Shown: positions 50,676 through 57,464 of the stretch, piece after piece
How positions within the stretch are numbered: position 1 is the first letter of the stretch
How the letters are laid out: the number at the start of each line of letters is the position of its first letter
Source of the DNA: an uncultured Eubacteriales bacterium
GTDB lineage: Bacteria > Bacillota > Clostridia > Christensenellales > Aristaeellaceae
Direction: 5' to 3'
NCBI GenBank assembly: GCA_900315675.1
Contig: OMZY01000012.1
Span: 1-64,000 of the forward strand
DNA: 64,000 nucleotides
Notes under the pieces: model-generated
The model's database searches: none
Told to the model about the DNA's origin: nothing
What the model saw: the letters and a program-made list of their open reading frames with translations, nothing else
Program-made: the position numbers and the translations under genes

Positions 50676-52049
50676 TCATGCCACGGGGGATGTAAAGGAG
50701 TCATCAACAGCCGGTAAAGATGTTGTAAAGGTAATCCGGGTGCCTTTCCCGGGCGCGGAATCGAAGGACAGGGTTCCCTTGTGGAGCTCCGCAATGCGCC
50801 TGCACAGGCTCAGCCCGAGGCCGGCGCCCCCGTGCCGGCGTGTCCGGGCTTTATCCGCTTTCCAGAAAGGCTCGCAGATATGCTTCAGGACTTCCTCCGA
50901 CATACCGGGACCCTGATCCTCCACGGTGAATCCGCCCGGAACAGCGGTCAGGGTAACCGTCATTCCGGATTCGGACACATGAAGGGCATTGGCGGTCAGA
51001 TTGTCACACAGAAGAGAAAGCAGTTCGCGGTCTCCGGTGATGAGGCTGTCTGTGCCCCGGACCTCGATGGCAATGCCGGCCGCCTGCTCCCGCAGCCGGT
51101 CAGCGGTATCGTGAAGCAGACCGGAAACGGAAACGGGTTCGGTTTCCAGCTCCTCGTGCCGCAGGACGGTCAGTTTCATCAGCTGCTGATCCATATCGGA
51201 CAGCCGGCGGATTTCCCGGGCCATGCTGTCGGTGATCCGGATCCGCTCTTCTGCGGACAGATCATGCTGCAGCAGGCGGGCGTTACCCAGCAGGGAAGTC
51301 AGCGGGGTGCGCATTTCGTGCGCCAGGGCGTCCAGAAGCGTCTGCCGGGCTTCACTTTCCTCCCGCAGCTGGTTTTCCCGGTCCGCTACAGCGGTCTGCA
51401 TTTCAGAAAACGCCCGGGCAAGCGTGCCGATCTCATCCCGTCCGTTTGTAGGCAGCGGAACGTTCTTTCCCGTGTGCTCCGTTATGGCGCGGGCAGCCTC
51501 GGTCAGCCGGGAGACCGGACGGATCACGACGCCTGCAAGAATCAGCGTCAGCAGCGTCAGCAGGGCAGACGCGATAACAGCGGACAGATAGGCAAAGGTC
51601 CGGTACTGGTCCTTCAGCCGGTACAGGTCGCTGATATCCCGGAGCAGGATCATGGTCATGCGGGGGGAGACAGACTCCGCGACCGCATAGTATTCCGGAG
51701 AACGGCTGTCGTCCAGCATGGCGGTGCGCTGGCCGGTCAGAAGCGCCTCATAACCCGGACCCGGGAACTTCGCTCCGGCGATTGGTTTGCCGTTCCAGCA
51801 AAAAATCAGTTCGATGCCCTGGCTCAGGTAATACGTACGCAGTTCTGCGGCACGGCTGACGGCAGTCGAATAGACCAGGGATTTCATTTTATCCTGGACT
51901 TCCCGGAAAACAATACTTTCTGTCAGCTGAATCCGCTCCTTTTCCTGCCGCAGAAAAAGGCTGAAACCGTGACTGCTCATGAACCAGGCCATGAAGAAGA
52001 AAATGGGCACTGTCACAGCCAGGATCAGCAGGGAAAGCTTTTTCCTCAT
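50676..52049 (-). CDS. sensor histidine kinase
   Basis: A 457-residue kinase. Two membrane helices (about 5-28 and 150-175) flank an extracytoplasmic sensor of about 120 residues. A HAMP domain (VIRPVSRLTEAARAITEH) leads to the dimerisation box LDALAHEMRTPLTSLLGNA with the phospho-acceptor His, then the ATPase with N box LLCDNLTANAL, G1 VEDQGPGMSEE and G2 GGAGLGLSLC. It overlaps the response-regulator gene by four bases. The last codons contain helically phased TTTACA repeats that may be an operator for the gene that follows. Confidence 0.94.
   Translation of the reverse strand: MRKKLSLLILAVTVPIFFFMAWFMSSHGFSLFLRQEKERIQLTESIVFREVQDKMKSLVYSTAVSRAAELRTYYLSQGIELIFCWNGKPIAGAKFPGPGYEALLTGQRTAMLDDSRSPEYYAVAESVSPRMTMILLRDISDLYRLKDQYRTFAYLSAVIASALLTLLTLILAGVVIRPVSRLTEAARAITEHTGKNVPLPTNGRDEIGTLARAFSEMQTAVADRENQLREESEARQTLLDALAHEMRTPLTSLLGNARLLQHDLSAEERIRITDSMAREIRRLSDMDQQLMKLTVLRHEELETEPVSVSGLLHDTADRLREQAAGIAIEVRGTDSLITGDRELLSLLCDNLTANALHVSESGMTVTLTAVPGGFTVEDQGPGMSEEVLKHICEPFWKADKARTRRHGGAGLGLSLCRRIAELHKGTLSFDSAPGKGTRITFTTSLPAVDDSFTSPVA
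50691..50729 (-). promoter_or_regulatory. phased TGTAAA direct repeats, possible response-regulator site
   Basis: TGTAAA at 50691, GGTAAA at 50713 and TGTAAA at 50724 (TTTACA on the minus strand) are spaced 22 and 11 bases, that is, on one face of the helix. They lie 60-100 bases upstream of the secreted-protein start. OmpR/PhoB-type regulators bind such repeats. Confidence 0.5.
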
Positions 52050-52705
52050 AGCCTGTCTGCCCCTCCGGCCCAGCGGTAACCGTATTTGAAGACGGTTTCA
52101 ATGGTTCGGGCGCCCAGCTTGGCCCGCAGGTGCTGCACATGTACATCCACAGTGCGTGTTTCGCCGATGAAATCCCAGCCCCATACGGCGGAAAGGATCT
52201 TATCCCGGCTGAGGGCGGCGCCTGCGTTGTCGGTCAGCAGCGCCAGCAGGTCGAACTCAGTTGTGGTCATGGTGACCGGTTTGCCGTTCAGTGTGACCGT
52301 CCGGGCTTCATGATCGATTACCAGGCCGCCCTCTGTATAGATTTTCGGCTGCGTCCGCCGCAGAATCACGTCAATCCGGGCCAGAAGCTCTTCCGGCTCA
52401 AAAGGTTTGAGAATATAATCCTCCGCTCCCATGCGCAGACCGGTTACCCGATCCTCCACCGCGGTCCGGGCAGTCAGGAAGAGCACGGGAATGCCGGACA
52501 GAATCAGGTCCCTGGCCAGGGAGAAACCGTCTTCACCGGGCATCATAATATCCACCAGCGCCAGGTCCGGAGATTCCCGGGCTATTTTCAGCCGCGCCTG
52601 CGCGGCGTCATGTGCCTCAATGCCGTTATGCCCCGCAAGCTTCAGAACCATCCGCAGCATATCGCGGATGGCCGGTTCATCATCCACAAACAGAATCGTT
52701 GCCAT
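52046..52705 (-). CDS. OmpR-family response regulator
   Basis: A 219-residue regulator. The receiver domain has the acid pair in LFVDDEPAIRD, the phospho-accepting Asp in LALVDIMMPGEDG and the Lys in DYILKPFEPEEL. The C-terminal winged helix is complete, with LLALLTDNAGAALSRDKILS and RTVDVHVQHLRAKLG. It is the first gene of the operon with the kinase and two secreted proteins. A divergent promoter for a tiny gene lies about 90 bases upstream. Confidence 0.95.
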   Translation of the reverse strand: MATILFVDDEPAIRDMLRMVLKLAGHNGIEAHDAAQARLKIARESPDLALVDIMMPGEDGFSLARDLILSGIPVLFLTARTAVEDRVTGLRMGAEDYILKPFEPEELLARIDVILRRTQPKIYTEGGLVIDHEARTVTLNGKPVTMTTTEFDLLALLTDNAGAALSRDKILSAVWGWDFIGETRTVDVHVQHLRAKLGARTIETVFKYGYRWAGGADRL

Positions 52706-52751
52706 TCTATATCACCCGGTTACAAGTATATCATAGGGACACCCCGAAAGA

Positions 52752-52768
52752 TGTAACGATGATGTAAA
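52752..52768. promoter_or_regulatory. TGTAAC/TGTAAA direct repeat pair between divergent promoters
   Basis: TGTAAC at 52752 and TGTAAA at 52763 are 11 bases apart, the same word and phasing as the repeats at 50691-50729. Position between the response-regulator gene and the promoter at 52795 would allow control of either. Confidence 0.5.
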
Positions 52769-52794
52769 ATGTATGACTTCTGCGCAAAAAACGC

Positions 52795-52823
52795 TTGACA
52801 CGGCCTGCGTATCGTTGTATAGT
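52795..52823 (+). promoter_or_regulatory. strong sigma-A promoter of the 33-residue peptide gene
   Basis: A perfect TTGACA (52795-52800), a 17-base spacer and TATAGT (52818-52823). It is one of the best promoters in the window. Confidence 0.82.
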
Positions 52824-52843
52824 CTGTGCAATCTTTCAGGAAA

Positions 52844-52948
52844 GGAGCTCTTCCAATGAGGAACGTAAGGATCAGTAAGTACCTGTTGACTATTCGTGAG
52901 ACTAAGTTCATACCCCTCGGATCTGTGTCCGCCAGGCTGAAGAGCTCC
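52844..52948 (+). promoter_or_regulatory. long-range pairing of the ribosome-binding site with the end of the ORF
   Basis: GGAGCTCTTC (52844-52853), which contains the Shine-Dalgarno GGAG, is the exact reverse complement of GAAGAGCTCC (52939-52948) at the end of the same small reading frame. Pairing would hide the ribosome-binding site in the full-length RNA. Confidence 0.65.
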
Positions 52949-52957
52949 GGAGTATAA
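52856..52957 (+). CDS. 33-residue basic peptide
   Basis: ATG follows AAAGGAG at eight bases and opens a 33-codon frame beginning MRNVRISKYLLTIRETKF and ending with a TAA at 52955. The peptide has seven Lys or Arg residues and one Glu, with no membrane helix. Promoter, ribosome-binding site, frame and terminator fill about 220 bases, so it is a self-contained unit. It may be a leader peptide, a small regulator or a type I toxin-like peptide. No family is recognised. Confidence 0.6.
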   Translation: MRNVRISKYLLTIRETKFIPLGSVSARLKSSGV

Positions 52958-52981
52958 TTCCAGGCCCTGCTCAGTTTATAC

Positions 52982-53014
52982 GGCCGCTTGTCCGAATGGG
53001 TAAGCGGCCTTTTT
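52982..53014 (+). terminator. terminator of the small peptide unit
   Basis: GGCCGCTT (52982-52989) pairs with AAGCGGCC (53002-53009) around a twelve-base loop and runs into TTTTTG. Confidence 0.85.
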
Positions 53015-53092
53015 GTATCCTTTGTTCTTCCGGAAACCGGGAAAGACCGGGCAGAACCTGGCAAAAAACAATGTGTATCAGGAAAGGAACGG

Positions 53093-53203
53093 ATGATGAT
53101 GAGAATGATTACAGCGGGACGGACCCGGCTGCTGCTGAGAAACAATAAAGCGGTGAGGCGTTTCGGGACGGTGCTGACCGATAACAGGAAGAATATAACC
53201 TGA
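53093..53203 (+). CDS. possible 36-residue basic peptide
   Basis: AGGAAAGGA lies just upstream of three ATGs in a row (53093-53101) that open a 36-codon frame with the stretch TRLLLRNNKAVRRFGTVLTD. It is strongly basic with no acidic cluster. No promoter is obvious, and read-through from 52795 would have to pass the terminator. The evidence is weaker than for the peptide at 52856; it could be a non-coding spacer. Confidence 0.35.
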   Translation: MMMRMITAGRTRLLLRNNKAVRRFGTVLTDNRKNIT

Positions 53204-53380
53204 CGGATAAGATTATCAGCCTGTCTTCAGTGAAACAAAACTGCCGCACCGGCAGAATAACAGCCTGAATCAACGAAGCCGGACGGAAACCGGCAAATCG
53301 GACGGTGTGTTTCGTGTACCAAAAAAACGGATAACAAAACCCGCGCAGCAGCGGGCAGGAAAGAAAAGAGGTCATTGATT

Positions 53381-53692
53381 ATGTGTCACTGGAAAAATAT
53401 CGGCCCTGAATGGAAAACGGAGGACGTTTTCCAGGTTCGGGAAATACTCAGGGGAGAACATATCCCCTTCAAAATGCCTTTTTCGGACATCTTTTTTGTA
53501 AATGAGTTTCACAGGCCTGCGGAGGACAAAAGATGGAATGTGATGGTCCGGGAAAAGGACTGGGAAAAGGCAGTCCGCATGCTGATCCGGGAAAACCTGA
53601 TCCGCGGGGCGGAACTTGAAATCTGCGCTGTCGAAATGGTTCCGGAACCTGAACGGACTGTTCTGTCCGGCGTCCCTGTCCCCTCCCGCTGA
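53381..53692 (+). CDS. DUF2007-like small protein
   Basis: A 103-residue soluble protein. The stretch TEDVFQVREILRGEHIPFKM to WNVMVREKDWEKAVRMLI resembles the putative signal-transducing DUF2007 fold also seen, with a zinc ribbon added, in the gene at 30550. AGAGG lies ten bases before ATG 53381; a TTG at 53375 is possible. The region from 53204 to 53380 shows GCCGGAC/ACCGGC-type short inverted repeats but nothing I can name. Confidence 0.68.
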   Translation: MCHWKNIGPEWKTEDVFQVREILRGEHIPFKMPFSDIFFVNEFHRPAEDKRWNVMVREKDWEKAVRMLIRENLIRGAELEICAVEMVPEPERTVLSGVPVPSR

Positions 53693-53712
53693 AGGAGGGG
53701 ACGCTAATGGTA

Positions 53713-53748
53713 AAAACCGTTTTAGTACAGACAAAAACGGTTTTGATC
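53713..53748 (+). terminator. terminator after the DUF2007-like gene
   Basis: AAAACCGTTTT (53713-53723) pairs with AAAACGGTTTT (53734-53744) and is followed by GATCTTTTG. A second GC-rich stem GTCCCCTCC/GGAGGGGAC lies just upstream. Confidence 0.65.
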
Positions 53749-53837
53749 TTTTGTTTGCAGTATGCCCTGTGTTACAATAACCCAATAAGGACGGGACAGG
53801 TATCCTGCGCCGGAAAACCGGGAAAGGAGGACGCGGA

Positions 53838-54935
53838 ATGGAGAATTCGCTGGCGATCGAATTGCTGAATAAGCATTTCATATCAATCCTGCTGGTCATC
53901 GGTTTCTCCATGAAGCTGTGGAGTCAGCGGCGCGCCGGGGACCGCCATCTGTGGTGGTACTGGCTTACTGTTTTCAGCACGATGGTTCTCATCGTGGCGG
54001 ACAGCTTTGAGCTCTGGGCCCAGGGCGATCCTTCCCGGCGTTTCTTCAGGATGTTCTTTTCTGTGGTCGGTTATATCATGCGGCCGGCAGCGGCAATGAG
54101 CATTGCCATGATCGTTTATCCGGAGAACCGCAAACCCCGCCTGATCTGGATTCCGTTTGTCCTGAACGCGCTGGTCTATTGTACGGCGTTCTTTTCCCCC
54201 GTTGCGTTCTTCTTCAGGCAATCGGATTACACTTTTGTCCGGGGCCCCCTGGGATATATGGTGTTCAGCGTATGCTTTTTCTATATTGTTTTCGCGGTGC
54301 TGACAACCTGGAATCGCTTCAGGCATGAGGATCACAGCGGGGACCGGTTTGTGCTGTACTTCTGTGCCCTGGCCTGCCTTGCCGCGGCCCTGATTGACTG
54401 GCAGACCGAAGGGGCGAATATCAATCCGACCATTATGATCAGCGGTATTTTCCTGTACATGTTCCTCCGGTTTTATGATACGGACCGGGATCCGCTGACA
54501 GGCCTGAGAAACCGTATGAGCTTTTACGCGGACTGCAAGCGGTACGGCCAGCTGATCAATGCGGTGGCTTCCGTGGACATGAACGGACTGAAGGAACTGA
54601 ACGATACCAAAGGACATGAAGCGGGAGACAAAGCCCTGCAGGCTATTGCGGACAGCCTGAAGGATGTGGCCGGAAGACGGATTATGGTATACCGGATCGG
54701 CGGGGATGAATTCATCATCCTGTTCATCCGCCAGGACCAGATTGTGGTCAGCGACGTGATGCACCGCGTCAAGAAGATGATTGCGGACAGCGGTTATTCT
54801 GTTTCTGCGGGATACACGATGCGGGGCGGACGGGATGAGGAAATCACCGAAATGCTTCGCGTATCGGACGAACGCATGTACGCGGACAAGGCGGAATATT
54901 ACCGGAGGATCGGCCGGGACCGGCGGATCCGGTAA
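53838..54935 (+). CDS. membrane diguanylate cyclase (GGDEF)
   Basis: A 365-residue protein with six to seven membrane helices (about 15-210) followed by a GGDEF domain (about 215-360). The active-site loop is YRIGGDEFIILF (near residue 287), intact, with DRDPLTGLRNR opening the domain, so it should make cyclic di-GMP. There is no RxxD inhibitory site five residues before the GGDEF loop. The N-terminal membrane part is of unknown sensing function. GGAGG lies upstream of the ATG. A terminator follows. Confidence 0.92.
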   Translation: MENSLAIELLNKHFISILLVIGFSMKLWSQRRAGDRHLWWYWLTVFSTMVLIVADSFELWAQGDPSRRFFRMFFSVVGYIMRPAAAMSIAMIVYPENRKPRLIWIPFVLNALVYCTAFFSPVAFFFRQSDYTFVRGPLGYMVFSVCFFYIVFAVLTTWNRFRHEDHSGDRFVLYFCALACLAAALIDWQTEGANINPTIMISGIFLYMFLRFYDTDRDPLTGLRNRMSFYADCKRYGQLINAVASVDMNGLKELNDTKGHEAGDKALQAIADSLKDVAGRRIMVYRIGGDEFIILFIRQDQIVVSDVMHRVKKMIADSGYSVSAGYTMRGGRDEEITEMLRVSDERMYADKAEYYRRIGRDRRIR

Positions 54936-54952
54936 AACCAGAGAGCATAAAG

Positions 54953-54983
54953 AAGGATGGACCGAAGGGCCCATCCTTTTTCT
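54953..54983. terminator. terminator after the GGDEF gene
   Basis: AAGGATGG (54953-54960) pairs with CCATCCTT (54971-54978), followed by TTTC. AAAGA precedes the stem, so it may also stop the convergent minus-strand gene. Confidence 0.78.
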
Positions 54984-54990
54984 GACCGGG

Positions 54991-55434
54991 TCAGTATTTT
55001 TTTCTGAGATGGCTGAAAACCGCGATGCCGAGAATGATCTGGATCAGCAGGATCGCGCCCAGCACCAGGATGGTAAGCCGGCTGTCCCGGATCACCCCGG
55101 CGGCGTCCAGCACGGCGAGAATCATCATCGTGACTGAAATGATTCCCAGACCGGTGGAGTAAGCGATCCGGCCGGACTGATCCCTCAGTTTCCGGTTCAG
55201 TTCGTCATTGACTCCGATTTCCTTGTTTTCCAGGATTTCCCGGTATTGCTCCGACCGGTCGGGCGCGGACCAGCGGAAGAAGCGGATCACTATGCCGATA
55301 CCCAGGCAAAGGCCGGCTCCCGCGACGCCCCAGAAAATGCCGTCAAAAGCGGTTTCCGTAAGGAGCGCTGCCGCAAGGGCGGCGGCTCCCGCCAGCGTCA
55401 GGATGACGCCGGTAATCAGTTCACTTTTCTTCAT
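54991..55434 (-). CDS. small membrane protein paired with XRE regulator
   Basis: A 147-residue protein with four hydrophobic helices (about 7-24, 30-47, 88-105, 118-138) in two hairpins. The cytoplasmic loop holds SEQYREILENKEIGVNDELN, a pattern of DUF2178-like proteins that follow XRE regulators. The start overlaps the end of the regulator gene by 14 bases, and GGAGG lies just upstream. The function is unknown; a role in sensing for the regulator is possible. Confidence 0.8.
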   Translation of the reverse strand: MKKSELITGVILTLAGAAALAAALLTETAFDGIFWGVAGAGLCLGIGIVIRFFRWSAPDRSEQYREILENKEIGVNDELNRKLRDQSGRIAYSTGLGIISVTMMILAVLDAAGVIRDSRLTILVLGAILLIQIILGIAVFSHLRKKY

Positions 55435-55636
55435 GGTTGTTTCCTCCGTTCCTGATAAAAATCTCCTCGATTGTTTTCCCGAAGAAATCCGCAATGTCAA
55501 ACGCCAGATCCAGGGATGGGTTGTACCGTCCCGTCTCGATGGAACTGACGGTCTGCCGGGATACGCGGATGGCCTTTGCAAAATCCTCCTGGCTGAGTCC
55601 GCGCTCTTTTCGCAGTTGTTCCACTCTGTTTTCCAC
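55421..55636 (-). CDS. short XRE-family transcriptional regulator
   Basis: A 71-residue single-domain regulator: SQEDFAKAIRVSRQTVSSIE is the helix-turn-helix, followed by NPSLDLAFDIADFFGKTIEE. GAAAGGAG lies upstream of the start. The promoter has a perfect palindrome just downstream of its -10 element, as expected for autorepression. Confidence 0.92.
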   Translation of the reverse strand: MENRVEQLRKERGLSQEDFAKAIRVSRQTVSSIETGRYNPSLDLAFDIADFFGKTIEEIFIRNGGNNHEEK

Positions 55637-55659
55637 TGATTGTTCACTCCTTTCAGGAA

Positions 55660-55677
55660 TGTAAAGGTTCCTTTACA
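55660..55677 (-). promoter_or_regulatory. palindromic operator of the XRE gene
   Basis: TGTAAAGG-TT-CCTTTACA is a perfect eight-base inverted repeat located between the -10 element and the start codon. A half-site TTCCTTTACA recurs at 55715-55724, upstream of the -35. Confidence 0.75.
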
Positions 55678-55683
55678 AAAAGA

Positions 55684-55712
55684 AGCTTAACACACTCTTT
55701 GGAGTATGTCAA
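55684..55712 (-). promoter_or_regulatory. promoter of the XRE/membrane module
   Basis: On the minus strand TTGACA (55707-55712), a 17-base spacer and TAAGCT (55684-55689), flanked on both sides by CCTTTACA operator words. Confidence 0.72.
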
Positions 55713-55740
55713 GCTTCCTTTACATTTTTTGTTGTTTTTT

Positions 55741-57126
55741 TTACTCTTCGTTCACCACGTTCCGGGCCCAGAAGTCGGATTTAAGCATTATCAGGCCGAT
55801 AATGACCTTCAGGATGTCTACAAACTGCACGCAGCAGTATACCTGGGTGATGGTGAGCGCGGTATACCGGGTGAGGACAAATGCCAGCGGCACGACGACG
55901 ACCCAGGTGTAGACGGCGTCAAACAGGAAGGTAATCACCGTACGGCCGCCGGAACGGATGGTAAAGTAGGTCACGTGGGCAAAGGAATGGATCGGCAGGG
56001 AACAGCCGGCGATGACCAGCAGCTGCCGGGTCAGGTCCCGTACTTCCGCGCTGACGTTGTACAGCCGGGGAACCAGCGGGGAAGCGAGGATCATACCCAC
56101 GCCGATAATCACGTGAAGCACTTCGGTCAGGAAGATCAGCTTCCGGTCCACATCCCGGGCTTCGTCTATTTTACCGGCGCCCAGGCGCTGTCCCACCATA
56201 ATGGCCACGGCGCTGCCCATGCCCATCATGATGACGCTGAACAGGTTCCAGGCGGTACCGTTGATATTCAGCGCGGCGACGGCGTTCAGCCCGCGGGAGG
56301 AGTAGAACTGGGTGATAAAGGTCATGCCCAGGGACCAGAGAATTTCGTTGATCAGCAGGGGTGTGGCTGTGCGGAAAATCCGCGCGGCCAGCCTGGCGGG
56401 TACATACAGGCTCTTGTAGGCACCGGCAAAGAAGGGATATTTTTCCGTGTGCCGGTGAGCGTGAACCGCCACGATCAGCAGCTCCACGTACCGGGAGATC
56501 ACTGTCGCGATGGCGGCGCCTTCCACGCCCATGGCGGGGGCGCCCAGATGACCGAAAATCAGGACCCAGTTGCCGAACAGATTGGTCAGGATGGCACAAA
56601 TACCGGCGAACATCGGGGCCCGGGTCTCGCCGGATTCCCGCAGGGTGCCGGCGTATACCTGCACCAGCGCGAAGGGCGGCAGGCCCCACAGAATGATGTC
56701 CAGGTAATTGCAGCCGCTGCGCAGCGTCAGGGCCATATCTCCGCCGTTGCTTTCGCCTTTCAGGAAAGAGGCAATGAAGGATTCACCGAAAAACAGGTAG
56801 ACCAGGATGGCTGCGGCGCTGACAAGCACGCCGAAGTACAGCTTGAACCTGAAGGTGTGGCGCATACCGTCGGTATCGCCTTTGCCGAAGAACTGCGCGC
56901 CGTAGATGCCCGCGCCGCTCATGCCGCCGAAGACCGCCAGGCAGAACACCATCATCACCTGGTTTGCGATGGAAGCCGCGGAGATGGCTTCTGTGCCGAG
57001 ACTCCCGACCATGATGTTGTCCAGCAGGGATACAAAGGAAGTGATGAACTGCTGGATGACGATGGGAATCAGCAGGGTTACGACGCTTTTGTAGAAGGCT
57101 TTATTGCCGATAAAACGTGAAAACAT
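55741..57126 (-). CDS. MATE family multidrug exporter
   Basis: A 461-residue exporter with about twelve helices in two halves. FVSLLDNIMVGSLGTEAISA in the first half and the mirrored segments in the second are typical of the DinF/NorM-like MATE group. It differs clearly from the MATE protein at 14053. GAGG lies five bases before the ATG. The 3' side is T-rich on the plus strand and no clear terminator was seen. The substrate is unknown. Confidence 0.9.
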   Translation of the reverse strand: MFSRFIGNKAFYKSVVTLLIPIVIQQFITSFVSLLDNIMVGSLGTEAISAASIANQVMMVFCLAVFGGMSGAGIYGAQFFGKGDTDGMRHTFRFKLYFGVLVSAAAILVYLFFGESFIASFLKGESNGGDMALTLRSGCNYLDIILWGLPPFALVQVYAGTLRESGETRAPMFAGICAILTNLFGNWVLIFGHLGAPAMGVEGAAIATVISRYVELLIVAVHAHRHTEKYPFFAGAYKSLYVPARLAARIFRTATPLLINEILWSLGMTFITQFYSSRGLNAVAALNINGTAWNLFSVIMMGMGSAVAIMVGQRLGAGKIDEARDVDRKLIFLTEVLHVIIGVGMILASPLVPRLYNVSAEVRDLTRQLLVIAGCSLPIHSFAHVTYFTIRSGGRTVITFLFDAVYTWVVVVPLAFVLTRYTALTITQVYCCVQFVDILKVIIGLIMLKSDFWARNVVNEE

Positions 57127-57336
57127 TCATACCTCGGATCAGCTCAGAATCATGGAATGCGGAATGCCCTTTCCGGAACGGCGGGAAGGCTTGTCCGGAA
57201 ACGGGCGTACAGGATATTGTAACTGACGGTTATGCCAAGGTCAATGACCTGCCGGGATATTATTCTGGATACATTGATTTCATCTGCAAAAAGAGCGGTA
57301 CTCATGATGAATCACAAAGGGTGAATTCCGGATTCC

Positions 57337-57374
57337 GGAACCGGGAAACCGGTTCCGTTTCCCTGTTTTTTTCC
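57337..57374 (+). terminator. orphan plus-strand terminator
   Basis: GGAACCGG (57337-57344) pairs with CCGGTTCC (57349-57356) around a GAAA tetraloop, followed by GTTTCCCTG and a seven-base T-run. The nearest upstream plus-strand gene ends 2.4 kb away. Confidence 0.75.
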
Positions 57375-57404
57375 TGATTGTTTATTTATTTCCGGGGCCT
57401 GTTC

Positions 57405-57414
57405 ATGGTATAAT
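57405..57414 (+). promoter_or_regulatory. extended -10 promoter of smc
   Basis: TGGTATAAT gives an extended -10 with a perfect TATAAT at 57409-57414. The -35 (TTATTT near 57386) is weak. Confidence 0.55.
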
Positions 57415-57464
57415 AAACCGTTATTGTAAACGGCGGGAAGGAACCTGCCGGGCCGGAGGAAATC

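Larger units (their letters stand above)
57127..57464. other. intergenic stretch before smc
   Basis: No convincing gene is present; an 86-codon frame (57117-57377) has no ribosome-binding site and runs through a terminator. The stretch contains a plus-strand terminator at 57337-57370 with no gene upstream of it on that strand, and the smc promoter. A short non-coding RNA ending at the terminator is possible. Confidence 0.5.

Noticed and set aside
52720-53145. A 141-codon minus-strand frame opposite the small peptide unit
   Set aside because: It runs through the terminator and promoter of the opposite strand, lacks a ribosome-binding site, and its translation has no domain pattern.
55660-55724. 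The TGTAAAGG operator words near the XRE gene as a third site for the two-component regulator
   Set aside because: Here the words form a palindrome around a promoter rather than direct repeats with 11-base period, which fits the local XRE regulator better.
57117-57377. An 86-codon plus-strand frame before smc
   Set aside because: It overlaps the start of the MATE gene, has no ribosome-binding site and passes through a terminator stem.
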